Assembly: GCA_963787005.1 (NCBI GenBank)
Contig: CAWBBX010000016.1
Location: forward strand, 10,911-74,910
Direction of reading: 5' to 3'
Length of the DNA stretch: 64,000 bases
DNA from: FEN-1297 sp963787005
GTDB taxonomy: Bacteria > Bacteroidota > Ignavibacteria > Ignavibacteriales > Ignavibacteriaceae
The notes beneath the pieces were generated by a model. The model was not told the DNA's origin. It did not search any database and saw nothing but the letters and a program-made list of their open reading frames with translations. A program made the translations under genes and the position numbers. Shown piece after piece: positions 47,334 to 56,651 of this stretch (its first letter is position 1; each line of letters starts with the position of its first letter).

Positions 47334-50300
47334 ATGGAAGATAAATATCAGGAGGCGGTAGCTCTTTTTGAGGCGGGTAATCTTTTATCCGCTGAAAATT
47401 TACTGCAGGATATAATTACCAGAGACAGCACCGACTACGATGTCTTAAATTTTCTCGGGATAATATATCTAAACCTCGGCAACTACGATAAATCGGCGGA
47501 TTACTTCGAGCAAGTACTGGAGCTTAGATCCGACCATGCACTGTCGATGTACAATTTGGCGCTCTGCCGTCAGCGCATGCATGAGTACGAGAAGGCGAGA
47601 AGCATATATAAAAAGCTTCTCGAGCTTACACCGGTCAATACCGAGGCGTTGAATAATATCGGAGTATGCTGTTATAAGCTTGGGGATTACGCTGAAGCGG
47701 AGAAATATTACGGCAAAGCATTAAAGCTGGAACCTGTGAATCCGCTGACATTTACCAATCTGGGTAATCTAAATCTGGCAACGGGCAGTTTCGATGACTC
47801 GATTCGTTTTTATAAGAAGGCAATTGAAGCTGCACCCGGAAACGATATTTATCACTTTAATCTCGGCAGTTGCTATCTCCAGCAGAACAATAACGAAGAG
47901 GCGCTTAAATGCTTCCGAAAAGCGGTAGAACTTAATCCTGCGAACACCGGCGCTTACAATAATATGGGAATCGTGTACTCGAGATTAGGAACCTACCAAG
48001 AAGCGGAAAAAATATACAAAAAAGTTCTCGAGCTGAATCCTGACAACTCCGGTCCTTATTTTAATTTGGCCTATTCCAGCCAGCTGGAGGATGATTTGGA
48101 GACTGCTCTAAGGCTGTACCGCAAAGTTTTGGAGCTCGATCCGGAAAACAAGGGGGCGTACGTTAATATTGGTAACATCCTCGGAAAAATGGGCCGGAAG
48201 GAGGAGGCGGACGCTTACTTCGATAAGGTAGCCGAAGGAAAAGAAGAAAAAGCTATAGCGTTTACCAATCTCGGCTTGGCGAAGTTCGAACAAGGCTTTC
48301 CGGATGAAGCTATTCAGTATATCGATATTGCACTGAGGGCAAGACCCGATCTACCCGAAGTTCATTATAACAAGGCCCACGTGCTTCTGCTGTACGAAAA
48401 ATTCGAAGAGGGGTGGAAGCAGTATGAATGGAGGAAAAAGAGGAAGGAATTCACCGCCTTAAAATGTTCCAAACCCGAGCTGAAGCGGGGCTCGGAAGAT
48501 ATAAACGGTAAAAAGATCCTTGTATATGATGAACAGGGACTCGGTGACTCGATTCACTTTTTACGCTACCTTACAATGCTGAAGGAAAAAGGCGCTTTCG
48601 TAATATTTGTCTGCGATCCGAGGATTGCCGTACTTCTCAGGGATTTCAAAGATATTGACCTGCTTATTGAAAAGAAGGAAATAAATCAATCGGAGACGGA
48701 TTTCGACTATTATGTCCCTCTGCTCAGTCTGCCTTTTTACTTCAACACGAATCTGGACTCAATACCCGCGCGGGTACCTTATTTATTTCCCGATACAAAG
48801 TTATACGAAAAATGGAAACGATTCTTCGATAAGAGCAATAAATTTAAAATCGGTATCGTATGGGCCGGCAATCCCAATCATACGGGCGACCGCCACAGAT
48901 CGTGCAGTATAAATGAATTTAAAAAAGTGTTCTCCCTGCCGGGAACCGAGTTTTTTTCTCTGCAGAAAGGCGATGCATTAAAACAACTGGAGGGAACCGA
49001 TCTGCCCTTACATGTACTCGACGAATTTATTAAATCTTTTGAGGACACAGCGGCAATAATAGCCAATCTAGACCTTGTAATCAGCGTAGACACTTCAGTT
49101 GCGCACCTCGCGGGCGCACTCGGAAAGCCGGTCTGGACCCTGCTGCCGAAGTTGCCCGATTGGAGGTGGCTGCTGGTTAGGGAGGATAGTCCCTGGTATC
49201 CTACAATGAGGCTGTTCCGGCAGACGGAAACGGGCAACTGGGCGGGCGTGTTTCACCGCGTCTATAAGGAACTTGAATTAACCGTTTCACAGAAAAATTT
49301 TGGAGATGCACTCTCGAATACACCATTAACCGAATCTTCGGCAAATACAGCGGTGACGGCGCCCGTTCCCGCTGTTTCCCCTGTTAATCAAATTCCGGAA
49401 AACCGAAATATGAACAATGAAAATATTTACCTTGGCTTCCCGCCGATTCAGGAGAATTACGGATGGGGTGTAGTATGTAATAATTTAAAAGCAGGCATGT
49501 CAAAATTTACCTCTTACGGCTCTTTGGGCGAAAGCCCGGACCTTCAGAATAAAATGAACCTGAAAGGTACGCTATTCCAGCTGCTGAAAGATCTCGATTT
49601 TAATCCGCTGTATGAAGCCAGAGCTGATAAGAACATCGGTTATACCGTCTTCGAATCTGAGCTAACGGATCAGGCGGCTGAAAATGCTAAGCACTACGAC
49701 AAAGTGGTAGCAGCTTCGAGCTGGTGCGCGGAGAAAATCCGCTTTAAAGGAATAAGCAACACCGACCTTCTTATACAGGGTATCGATCCGGCACTTTATT
49801 ATCCCTCCGACCGGGAAAGGAAGGATGATCTTTTCGTTATTTTTTCTGGCGGAAAATTCGAGCTTAGAAAATCGCAGGATATGGTTTTAAAAGCCGTTAA
49901 AATTCTACAGGAAAAATTCGATGATATAGTTTTAATGAATGCTTGGTTTAACCTCTGGCCTCAGACCATGTACGCGGTCTCTCAATCTTCCCATATCAAT
50001 TTCGAAATCAAAGGAAATACTTGGGAAGATATCATGAACCATCTTTATAATCTAAACTCTATTGATCCTAAGAAAGTTTTTACGCTCCCTCTTGTTCCTA
50101 GCGGCAAGCTGAGAGAGATTTATTTGAAATCGGACGTAGGCTTGTTCCCGAATAGATGTGAAGGCGGGACGAATTTGGTTATGATGGAGTACATGGCCTG
50201 CGGAAAGCCCGTAATCGGGTCTTATAACAGCGGTCATAAAGATATATTAACCGAAAAAAATTCGCTCCCGCTGCTAAAAATGAAAGACTTTCAACTGTCA

Positions 50301-50486
50301 GGAGACGACGGCAGATTAACGGCCGATTGGAAGGAACCGGATATCGACGAAATTGTTGCCAAGCTCGAATACGCTTATTTCCACAGAGACGAAATAAAAC
50401 AAATAGGCGCAAGAGCCGCCGGGGACCTTAAGTATTACTCATGGGATAGGGTCGCCGGAAGAATGCTTAAAATAATAAGATCATAA
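47334..50486 (+). CDS. TPR-glycosyltransferase, FlmG-like, with an extra GT4 domain
   Basis: A 1,050-residue protein. Residues 1-370 hold about ten TPRs. Residues about 390-655 form a GT9/GT41-like transferase (DEQGLGDSIHFLRYL, IGIVWAGNPNHTGDRHRS, SVDTSVAHLAGALGKPVW, LPDWRWLL). A Ser/Thr/Pro-rich linker (about 660-700) leads to a GT4 domain (about 705-1050; GYTVFESEL, SGGKFELRKSQDMV, PNRCEGGTNLVMMEYMACG). TPR plus this GT type is the architecture of FlmG, the Caulobacter enzyme whose TPRs bind flagellin and whose GT adds pseudaminic acid. Here it is coded 1.7 kb from flagellin and downstream of the pse genes, making it the leading candidate for the protein-linking transferase. The fused GT4 may extend the glycan. 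Confidence 0.88.
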   Translation: MEDKYQEAVALFEAGNLLSAENLLQDIITRDSTDYDVLNFLGIIYLNLGNYDKSADYFEQVLELRSDHALSMYNLALCRQRMHEYEKARSIYKKLLELTPVNTEALNNIGVCCYKLGDYAEAEKYYGKALKLEPVNPLTFTNLGNLNLATGSFDDSIRFYKKAIEAAPGNDIYHFNLGSCYLQQNNNEEALKCFRKAVELNPANTGAYNNMGIVYSRLGTYQEAEKIYKKVLELNPDNSGPYFNLAYSSQLEDDLETALRLYRKVLELDPENKGAYVNIGNILGKMGRKEEADAYFDKVAEGKEEKAIAFTNLGLAKFEQGFPDEAIQYIDIALRARPDLPEVHYNKAHVLLLYEKFEEGWKQYEWRKKRKEFTALKCSKPELKRGSEDINGKKILVYDEQGLGDSIHFLRYLTMLKEKGAFVIFVCDPRIAVLLRDFKDIDLLIEKKEINQSETDFDYYVPLLSLPFYFNTNLDSIPARVPYLFPDTKLYEKWKRFFDKSNKFKIGIVWAGNPNHTGDRHRSCSINEFKKVFSLPGTEFFSLQKGDALKQLEGTDLPLHVLDEFIKSFEDTAAIIANLDLVISVDTSVAHLAGALGKPVWTLLPKLPDWRWLLVREDSPWYPTMRLFRQTETGNWAGVFHRVYKELELTVSQKNFGDALSNTPLTESSANTAVTAPVPAVSPVNQIPENRNMNNENIYLGFPPIQENYGWGVVCNNLKAGMSKFTSYGSLGESPDLQNKMNLKGTLFQLLKDLDFNPLYEARADKNIGYTVFESELTDQAAENAKHYDKVVAASSWCAEKIRFKGISNTDLLIQGIDPALYYPSDRERKDDLFVIFSGGKFELRKSQDMVLKAVKILQEKFDDIVLMNAWFNLWPQTMYAVSQSSHINFEIKGNTWEDIMNHLYNLNSIDPKKVFTLPLVPSGKLREIYLKSDVGLFPNRCEGGTNLVMMEYMACGKPVIGSYNSGHKDILTEKNSLPLLKMKDFQLSGDDGRLTADWKEPDIDEIVAKLEYAYFHRDEIKQIGARAAGDLKYYSWDRVAGRMLKIIRS

Positions 50487-50512
50487 AATCAATGCCGCAA
50501 TAGGAATGCAGA

Positions 50513-52030
50513 ATGCTCTCACTCAGTATGATTGTAAAAAATGAAGAAAGATATCTCGAAGATTGTCTTAAATCGGTTAAAGGCGTTGTGGACGAGATTG
50601 TAATAGTAGATACCGGTTCGGTCGACGGTACGAAGAGTATAGCAGAAAAGTACGGAGCCAGGATCTACGATTTCAAATGGGTCAATGATTTTTCCGCGGC
50701 CAGAAATTACGCGCTTGAAAAATCGAAGGGAAACTGGATACTGTATCTTGACGCCGATGAGAGGCTGTCCCCCGAATCCGTTGTCGAGTTGAAGAAATTA
50801 ACCTCACATGAAAAAACGGAGGCTTACTACTGCAGAGTTGTAAGCATTGATGACGTAAAAAATAGACCTTCCGTGATGTCTTACGTGAGGCTCTTTCCCA
50901 AGTACGGCTCGACAATGTTCGAAGGTGCGGTACACGAGCAGATAGAATATTCGCTGGAAAGAAACGACTGCACGATAAAAGACAGCGGCATAGATATTAT
51001 ACACGTGGGCTACAATATAAGCGAGGATGAAATACGAAGAAAAGCCGAGCGGAACCTATCGATTCTAAAGGACGAGTTCGCCCGCGACAGCTCTTCGTAC
51101 TATGCTCTGCAACTGGCACAGACTTACGGTATACTGCAGGATAAAGACAAAGCCGTCTTTTATTTTACCGAGGCTTTGAAAGACGATAGCCTGAAACCGG
51201 AGTATAAATCGGTAGCATACAGGTATCTTGCCGTCGATAAAGCCGAGAACCGCGATTGGGAGGCGGCGCAGATGCTTATAAGCAAAAGTCTGGATAGCGA
51301 CGATATGCAGCCGCTCGCACTCCTGGTGGCGTCGAACATTCGTATTAAGCTGAAAGATTACAGCGGCGCGTCGAAATATTGCTTGAAGGCTTACGAGGTG
51401 AATAGAAAATTTCTTTCGTCCAAAAGTAAATCGCACCAAGCTATACTAATGGATGAGGAGGGCATACTTATAGAGTGTATGAATATATCTATGTCGTTGG
51501 GAGACCTGGGATTATTCAGATATTTTTTCGAAAAATTAAAAGGAGAGGCCTCGTCCATAAACGATCCGGATAAAGTAAATGAGCTGAAACTTTTCAACAT
51601 TCTTCTAAACAATGAACGGATAAAAGAGAAAAGGGCAGCCGATTATTTCAAATACATAAATCCCGGTAATCTCGATATAATTGTTACCCTGTTGAACGGA
51701 TATCCTCACCTGGATACAAGGATCGAGTTTCTGAGGGAAATTGCGCAGAGTTATCCCACCAATTCGGTTATACTGAACAGACTGGGACTGTCGCTTACGG
51801 AGAACGGCGAATATGCCGAGGCCGAAGCTGTATTTAAAAAATCATTTAAGGCAAACGGAAATGATCCGGGTACTATATTCTACATGGCTTCTGTTTTATT
51901 AAAGCAGAAAAAAATGAATGAGATCGTCAGCCTGATAGAGGAAGCCGAGCGTTTATTTAAAGGAAGGAACGAGGTTGTTTCCCGTTTAAATACCCTTAAA
52001 CAGAAACTCGGTATACTTCATCAGAATTAA
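50513..52030 (+). CDS. GT2 glycosyltransferase with TPR tail
   Basis: A 505-residue protein. An N-terminal GT2 domain of the SPBc2/SunS-like type (LSMIVKNEERYLEDCL, VIVDTGSVDGTKSIA, WILYLDADERLSPES) covers residues 1 to about 225. It is followed by about 260 residues of TPR-like helices (AVFYFTEALKDDSL, AEAVFKKSFKANGN). The metal motif DAD is intact. ATG 50513 lies 27 bases after the FlmG-like gene behind AGGA, so it is probably in the same operon. It ends just upstream of the flagellin promoter. It is a second candidate for direct flagellin O-glycosylation. Confidence 0.88.
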   Translation: MLSLSMIVKNEERYLEDCLKSVKGVVDEIVIVDTGSVDGTKSIAEKYGARIYDFKWVNDFSAARNYALEKSKGNWILYLDADERLSPESVVELKKLTSHEKTEAYYCRVVSIDDVKNRPSVMSYVRLFPKYGSTMFEGAVHEQIEYSLERNDCTIKDSGIDIIHVGYNISEDEIRRKAERNLSILKDEFARDSSSYYALQLAQTYGILQDKDKAVFYFTEALKDDSLKPEYKSVAYRYLAVDKAENRDWEAAQMLISKSLDSDDMQPLALLVASNIRIKLKDYSGASKYCLKAYEVNRKFLSSKSKSHQAILMDEEGILIECMNISMSLGDLGLFRYFFEKLKGEASSINDPDKVNELKLFNILLNNERIKEKRAADYFKYINPGNLDIIVTLLNGYPHLDTRIEFLREIAQSYPTNSVILNRLGLSLTENGEYAEAEAVFKKSFKANGNDPGTIFYMASVLLKQKKMNEIVSLIEEAERLFKGRNEVVSRLNTLKQKLGILHQN

Positions 52031-52054
52031 TAAATATTTCTTCCTGAGTTATAC

Positions 52055-52081
52055 TAAACTTTTAATAGGGTGAACCGATAA
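52055..52081 (+). promoter_or_regulatory. Sigma-28 (FliA) promoter of flagellin
   Basis: TAAACTTT at 52055-52062, an 11-base spacer, and ACCGATAA at 52074-52081 match the flagellar consensus TAAAGTTT-N11-GCCGATAA at 14 of 16 positions. It implies a leader of about 75 bases before the flagellin ATG. Confidence 0.88.
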
Positions 52082-52118
52082 TGTAGTTGAGATTAAATTC
52101 TCAGTAATTAACAAACTG

Positions 52119-52136
52119 CCGCGTAAGGATACGCGG
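52119..52136 (+). promoter_or_regulatory. Hairpin in the flagellin leader
   Basis: CCGCGT-AAGGAT-ACGCGG forms a six-pair stem with a Shine-Dalgarno-like AAGGA in its loop, 16 bases before the real ribosome site (TGGAGG). It could stabilise the abundant flagellin mRNA or bind a translational regulator. Function is untested. Confidence 0.4.
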
Positions 52137-52162
52137 TAATAAAAACAACATGGAGGTTTACT

Positions 52163-52966
52163 ATGGCTTTCTCAATTAACGGAAACATAGGCGCTATGGA
52201 CGCCTATAATGCGTTGTTACAAACAACCAACGACACGCAAAAAGCTCAGTTGCAGCTTGCTTCTCAGAAGCGAATCAATCAGGTGGCGGATGATACATCC
52301 GGATACCGCGTTGGTAAAGATCTTCAGGCCAAGATTTCTTTAATGAAATCTGCAATGACAAACGTTGACTCTGCAAAGAGCCTTTTGTCAACAGCCGAAT
52401 CTGCACTTTCTAGTATCAACGATCTTCTTATCCAGATTAAGGGTAAAGTTTCACAGGCAACAGACCCGACTAAGAACCTTTCTTCTCTTGCCAGCGATAT
52501 CAACTCTCTGGGCGATGAAATCAGCGCTATCTTCACGAATACGAAGTTCAACGATACCGCTCTGTTAAGCGGTGTCTCCAGCGCAAATTTTGCGTTCCAG
52601 ACCGGTGCGAGCGAAAAAACTACCATTAACTTCGGTACTTTAAGTACTCTGAATCTCGGGTCGATTTCCGGTGCTAGCGGCGCTTCTGCTACTAACATAA
52701 CATCTATATCCGTAGACACCATACAATCCGCAGTTCAGGATGCTTTAGGTAGTATTGGTAACTATACACAGAGATTGAATGTTAAAAGCGATTACTTGAC
52801 ATCGGCAGTCTCTAATTCTCAATCAACAGTAGACAGATTGTTCGGTGCGGACGTTGCTCAAGAGCAGTTGAACGCTACTAAGGGCACTATAGCTAAGCAG
52901 ATATCTACTACGATGCTTGCTCAGCTTAATCAGGCCCCGCAGCAGCTTCTTAGGTTATTCCAATAA
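52163..52966 (+). CDS. fliC: Flagellin
   Basis: A 267-residue flagellin. The conserved N-terminal D0/D1 helices (NALLQTTNDTQKAQLQLAS, KRINQVADDTSGYRVGKDL) and C-terminal D1/D0 (QLNATKGTIAKQIST, AQLNQAPQQLLRLF) are joined by a short Ser/Thr-rich middle (about residues 130-185, e.g. LNLGSISGASGASATNIT). It has no large outer D2/D3 domain, so its Ser/Thr-rich surface is the obvious place for O-glycans made by the island upstream. ATG 52163 has a strong TGGAGG site. It is driven by sigma-28 and closed by its own terminator. It is the only flagellin in the window. Confidence 0.96.
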   Translation: MAFSINGNIGAMDAYNALLQTTNDTQKAQLQLASQKRINQVADDTSGYRVGKDLQAKISLMKSAMTNVDSAKSLLSTAESALSSINDLLIQIKGKVSQATDPTKNLSSLASDINSLGDEISAIFTNTKFNDTALLSGVSSANFAFQTGASEKTTINFGTLSTLNLGSISGASGASATNITSISVDTIQSAVQDALGSIGNYTQRLNVKSDYLTSAVSNSQSTVDRLFGADVAQEQLNATKGTIAKQISTTMLAQLNQAPQQLLRLFQ

Positions 52967-52981
52967 TAGTTATAACCGTAA

Positions 52982-53010
52982 CATTGCCCCCGCCAAAAAC
53001 GGGGGCAATG
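52982..53010 (+). terminator. Rho-independent terminator after flagellin
   Basis: CATTGCCCCCG (52982-52992) pairs perfectly with CGGGGGCAATG (53000-53010) around a seven-base loop and is followed by TTTATTCTTT. It isolates the strong flagellin transcript from fliS-fliD. Confidence 0.88.
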
Positions 53011-53043
53011 TTTATTCTTTAATAAGGTTTTGGAAACAATTAT

Positions 53044-53379
53044 ATGTATAACACAACTTTAGCCCAGAGAAAATCCACAAAGCTTAATCCTTACTTAGTT
53101 AAAGAGATAATGGAAGCAACTCCTCAGCAGCTTCTTATAAAACTTTACGATTTTACTATTGCAAATTGCCAAAGGCACAGCCTCGAAAAAACAAACGCGG
53201 GTCTCCAGGAACTTATTAATTCTTTGAAGTTCGAACCGAGCGAAGTAAAGGAAGTCGCTATAGGCTTTCTCAAGCTTTACAGGTTCTGCCAGGAAGAAAT
53301 GAGAAAACAGAATTACAACGTCGTATATCAGATACTTACGGAACTCCGCGACGAATGGATAAAAGCATTTAAGATGTAA
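53044..53379 (+). CDS. fliS: Flagellin export chaperone FliS
   Basis: A 111-residue all-helical protein with the family core EIMEATPQQLLIKLYDFTI and a Tyr-containing N-terminus. FliS caps the C-terminal helix of flagellin in the cytoplasm and delivers it to the export gate. It lies 8 bases upstream of fliD in a fliS-fliD-fliT-like-flgM run. It begins 33 bases after the flagellin terminator, so it either depends on read-through or has a promoter I could not identify. Confidence 0.9.
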   Translation: MYNTTLAQRKSTKLNPYLVKEIMEATPQQLLIKLYDFTIANCQRHSLEKTNAGLQELINSLKFEPSEVKEVAIGFLKLYRFCQEEMRKQNYNVVYQILTELRDEWIKAFKM

Positions 53380-53387
53380 TAGTCAAA

Positions 53388-55181
53388 ATGACGGGCAGTA
53401 CAAACATATCGAAACAGATTGATTCTTTGGTCCAGTCGTATACCGACAGCCAGACCAAAACTTTAGTAGACCCACTTACTGCCAAACAGAAAAGATATCA
53501 AAGCATTTCAGACGGTTACGACACTCTCTCCACAAAACTTACCACTTTAAAGTCAACGCTTTCGAGTATGAAGCTAACCGGTACTGATTCTGTTTTTGCT
53601 TCAAAGACGGCGTCGTCTTCAAAGACCGATTTTGTGGAAGCTACCGCCACCAGTACTGCTTCGGCAAGCGGTTACGATATACGCGTGAACCAGCTGGCTA
53701 AAAGTGATGTGGCCGTTTCCCCGGATCAGGTTTCTGCAACCGCCAACGCCATTACGGGAACACACAATTTTGAAATTCAGGGCGGCGACGGAAAAGGCGG
53801 GCAGTTAACCAGTCACGTCAGCGTAACCTTCGGCTCGTCCGAAACCAACCAGACGGTTATGGAGAAAGTACGCGACGCGATAAATCAGAACAAGGCGATT
53901 GTAACTTCTTCCAGCAAGACCGGAACAACTTCTTATGCCGGCGGGCCGAGTACATTTACTATCGATCTAAACGGTCATACTACCGACATTTCAGTTACCG
54001 GCGGCAGTACATATGATGCTCTTATGAACGAGCTGGTTACGAATATCAACAGCAACATCTCCGGCGTTACTGCTGAAAAACTAGTTAATACTCCCAGTGC
54101 GGGCGACGTGGCACTGAAATTATCGGTCAATGATAATTCCAACTACATCTCAATTTCGCCTAAAAGCGGCTTCGACGTTGTTACTGATATTGGTATGGGA
54201 GTTACCAAAGAGAAGTCGGCGGCCGGCATTGTGACCGCATCGGTTTTTAATCCGACTACAACCACTTCACAGATCTCGCTTACGGCTGCCCAGACTGGAT
54301 TGGATTACAGAATAGAAAATATGGCCGATACCGGCGCTTCTACCGCACTGACGGCAGTTGGGTTAAACCTCGGAAGTTCACGCCCGACTTTCAATCAGAC
54401 TACGAGCCCTGACACGGCCGGTTACATTTATTCCGATATTACTACCGCCAATAATCAGCTTAACTCCAATATCACTTTCAACGGTCTGGATATACAGAGA
54501 AATTCGAACGCAATAAGCGATTTGGCTCCAGGCGTTACGTTCAATTTAAAAGGCGTAATGCAGCCTACCGATACTACAGTGAATATTTCGGTAGCCAACG
54601 ACGTTAAAACTGTGGAAACGAAGATCAAGGACTTTATTACAAAGTTCAACGACGTTTATTCTAATATAAAGAGCAACAGTATTTCCAGTTCTACCGAGCG
54701 CGGTATATTTGTCGGTGATTCCAACGCCAGCACATTGCTCAACGTCTTCACGTCAATTTCTTATTCTCAGATCGCTGGTATATCAACCGGGAATCTCAGC
54801 TACCTTTCTCAGCTGGGAATTTCATTCGATCCGATGAACGGTCTTAGCATCAGCGATACTTCCGAGCTTGAAAAGAAGCTGAAGGATACTCCCGATCAGG
54901 TTGGAGCAATCTTTAACTCCAGCAGCGGAATTGCGAATACGTTATACAACACAGTAACCCCGTACGTCGGCGCGGGAGGATATCTTTCTTCATCGCAGAG
55001 TATTATACATGATAGTATTACGTCGGTAAAGGACCGGATTACCCAGGTTAAAAGTAATATCGATAAAGAAGCTTCAAGCCTCCGCGACAAATATGTGCAG
55101 TTGCAGGTGCAGCTTTCTCAGCTATCAATGACGCAGGGATTTTTCCAATTAAACACTGGCCCTACAAGCTTATTCGGATAA
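53388..55181 (+). CDS. fliD: Flagellar hook-associated protein 2 (filament cap)
   Basis: A 597-residue filament cap. The FliD N-terminal domain (ISKQIDSLVQSYTDSQTK, LTAKQKRYQSISDGYDTL) and C-terminal domain (VKDRITQVKSNIDKEASSLRDKY, QLSMTQGFF) flank a Ser/Thr-rich central region. Length is within the family range. Like flagellin, the middle is rich in Ser and Thr and may be glycosylated. ATG 53388 follows fliS closely; the next gene starts 2 bases after its stop. Confidence 0.94.
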   Translation: MTGSTNISKQIDSLVQSYTDSQTKTLVDPLTAKQKRYQSISDGYDTLSTKLTTLKSTLSSMKLTGTDSVFASKTASSSKTDFVEATATSTASASGYDIRVNQLAKSDVAVSPDQVSATANAITGTHNFEIQGGDGKGGQLTSHVSVTFGSSETNQTVMEKVRDAINQNKAIVTSSSKTGTTSYAGGPSTFTIDLNGHTTDISVTGGSTYDALMNELVTNINSNISGVTAEKLVNTPSAGDVALKLSVNDNSNYISISPKSGFDVVTDIGMGVTKEKSAAGIVTASVFNPTTTTSQISLTAAQTGLDYRIENMADTGASTALTAVGLNLGSSRPTFNQTTSPDTAGYIYSDITTANNQLNSNITFNGLDIQRNSNAISDLAPGVTFNLKGVMQPTDTTVNISVANDVKTVETKIKDFITKFNDVYSNIKSNSISSSTERGIFVGDSNASTLLNVFTSISYSQIAGISTGNLSYLSQLGISFDPMNGLSISDTSELEKKLKDTPDQVGAIFNSSSGIANTLYNTVTPYVGAGGYLSSSQSIIHDSITSVKDRITQVKSNIDKEASSLRDKYVQLQVQLSQLSMTQGFFQLNTGPTSLFG

Positions 55182-55183
55182 TT

Positions 55184-55525
55184 ATGGAACTCTTAAAAAA
55201 TAAAATATTACTTGTTAAAACATTGTTATCCAAGACTTTAGAGGAGCTGAATATAGTTGAGACCGGCGAATTCGAACCGGCATTTTCCAGCGCCAGATCA
55301 TGCATGATAACTGTCGATGAGCTAAAGAAAGAATTGAAATCTCAATATGAGACCGAAGTGTTGATGCAATTTGACGAAGAATTATTTAACTTAGCTAAAC
55401 AAATCCAGGTAAAGTTCGATAATATTGTTGAGATTAAAAAGGCTCAAAAAAATGAATTGGGTGTTAAATTGAGCCGAATGCAAAACAGAAAAAAACTAGC
55501 ATATTATAGGCAGGTACAGCAATGA
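55184..55525 (+). CDS. FliT/FlgN-like flagellar chaperone
   Basis: A 113-residue, fully helical, charged protein. No strong family motif is visible. Its size, helical pattern and position directly after fliD (2-base gap) and overlapping flgM (4-base ATGA) are those of FliT or FlgN-type export chaperones, which bind the cap or the hook-associated proteins. The assignment rests mainly on context. Confidence 0.6.
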   Translation: MELLKNKILLVKTLLSKTLEELNIVETGEFEPAFSSARSCMITVDELKKELKSQYETEVLMQFDEELFNLAKQIQVKFDNIVEIKKAQKNELGVKLSRMQNRKKLAYYRQVQQ

Positions 55526-55785
55526 ATATTAAATCCATTACGAACGCAGTAAATACTTTTGTATCAAACGAATCTACCGGAAAGTCCAAAGAGACTAAAG
55601 AGCCGGCAGGCAAGGTTCAAGTAGACAAGCTTGAAATATCTGCTGAGGCGAAAAAAATTCAGAAAAACAGCGCGGAAACACAGAAATTGGAAGAAATCAA
55701 GGAGAAAATAAAAGGCAAATTTTATGACTCCGACGAAGTAATCAATCATGTTGCCGACGCAATAATGAAGGAGATAAAGCAATAA
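55522..55785 (+). CDS. flgM: Anti-sigma-28 factor FlgM
   Basis: An 87-residue protein with a disordered, Lys/Ser/Glu-rich N-terminal half and the FlgM C-terminal sigma-28 binding region (VDKLEISAEAKKIQ ... EEIKEKIKGKFYDSDEV). FlgM holds FliA inactive until the hook is finished and it is exported. It explains the two FliA promoters found in this window. The start overlaps the previous gene by 4 bases. Confidence 0.87.
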   Translation: MNIKSITNAVNTFVSNESTGKSKETKEPAGKVQVDKLEISAEAKKIQKNSAETQKLEEIKEKIKGKFYDSDEVINHVADAIMKEIKQ

Positions 55786-55928
55786 ACAACCTTTAACCCT
55801 GCTGGTCCTTTCAAAATCTACTCTAAGTCTATTTCCCTCGAAGCAAAATAAGATTTGCTAATTAGTATTCAAATATTTATACTATCATTCCTAATAAATT
55901 TATTCAATTACTCTAATTTTCCGGTCAG

Positions 55929-56651
55929 ATGTTAGACGAGAAAATTCAAGATAATAAACTTCAGATTCTTGGTAAACTCACCGCGAGCCTGATTCATGAG
56001 ATAAGAAATCCTCTCTCAGTCGTAAAGCTAAATCTAGACTACCTTAAAATGATTGAAGAAGAGCTCTCCTCTGAGGCCAAAGAATCGGTTGATTTTTGCC
56101 AGGATGCGCTTGGCAGGATCCAGTACCTGGTTGACGACGTGATTACCTTCTCCCGCAAGAACCAGAGTAATTCCGGATTTTGTTCGATTAACGAAATAAC
56201 CGAGAGTGCTGTAAACATAATGCAGCACAACGCCGAAATGCGGAATATCAAAATTATTACCGACCTCGGGGCCGATATCCCCGAAGGCAGATTCGATAAG
56301 AGCAAATTACTGCAGGTCTTTCTGAACCTGCTTACCAATGCCATAGAATCCTGCAACGGTACCGGAACGGTTACTATAAGAACAGCCAGAGAGGCGGGAT
56401 TGATAGTTTGGGTAATAGCGGATAACGGTGTGGGTATAAGAGAATCGGATAAGGATAAAATATTTAACGATTTTTATACCAACAAGGAAAAAGGAACCGG
56501 ACTCGGCCTGAGCGTGTGCAAGATGATCCTGCACGAGTACAACGCCGAACTGGAATTCGAGAGCAAGATAGGCGAAGGGTCAAAGTTTTTTATCAGATTC
56601 AAACCTAACCTCATGCAGGGAGAACATGAAATTCAAGATATTAATTATTGA
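55929..56651 (+). CDS. Soluble sensor histidine kinase (NtrB/FlgS-like)
   Basis: A 240-residue kinase with no sensor or transmembrane part: a dimerisation/phosphoacceptor domain (LIHEIRNPLSVVKLNLDYL) and an ATPase domain (NLLTNAIESC, DNGVGI, GTGLGLS). It overlaps the NtrC-type regulator by 26 bases, so the two are a cognate pair. Cytoplasmic kinases of this shape next to flagellar genes (FlgS in Campylobacter and Helicobacter) read the state of the export apparatus and switch on sigma-54 flagellar genes. The same role is inferred here. Confidence 0.88.
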   Translation: MLDEKIQDNKLQILGKLTASLIHEIRNPLSVVKLNLDYLKMIEEELSSEAKESVDFCQDALGRIQYLVDDVITFSRKNQSNSGFCSINEITESAVNIMQHNAEMRNIKIITDLGADIPEGRFDKSKLLQVFLNLLTNAIESCNGTGTVTIRTAREAGLIVWVIADNGVGIRESDKDKIFNDFYTNKEKGTGLGLSVCKMILHEYNAELEFESKIGEGSKFFIRFKPNLMQGEHEIQDINY

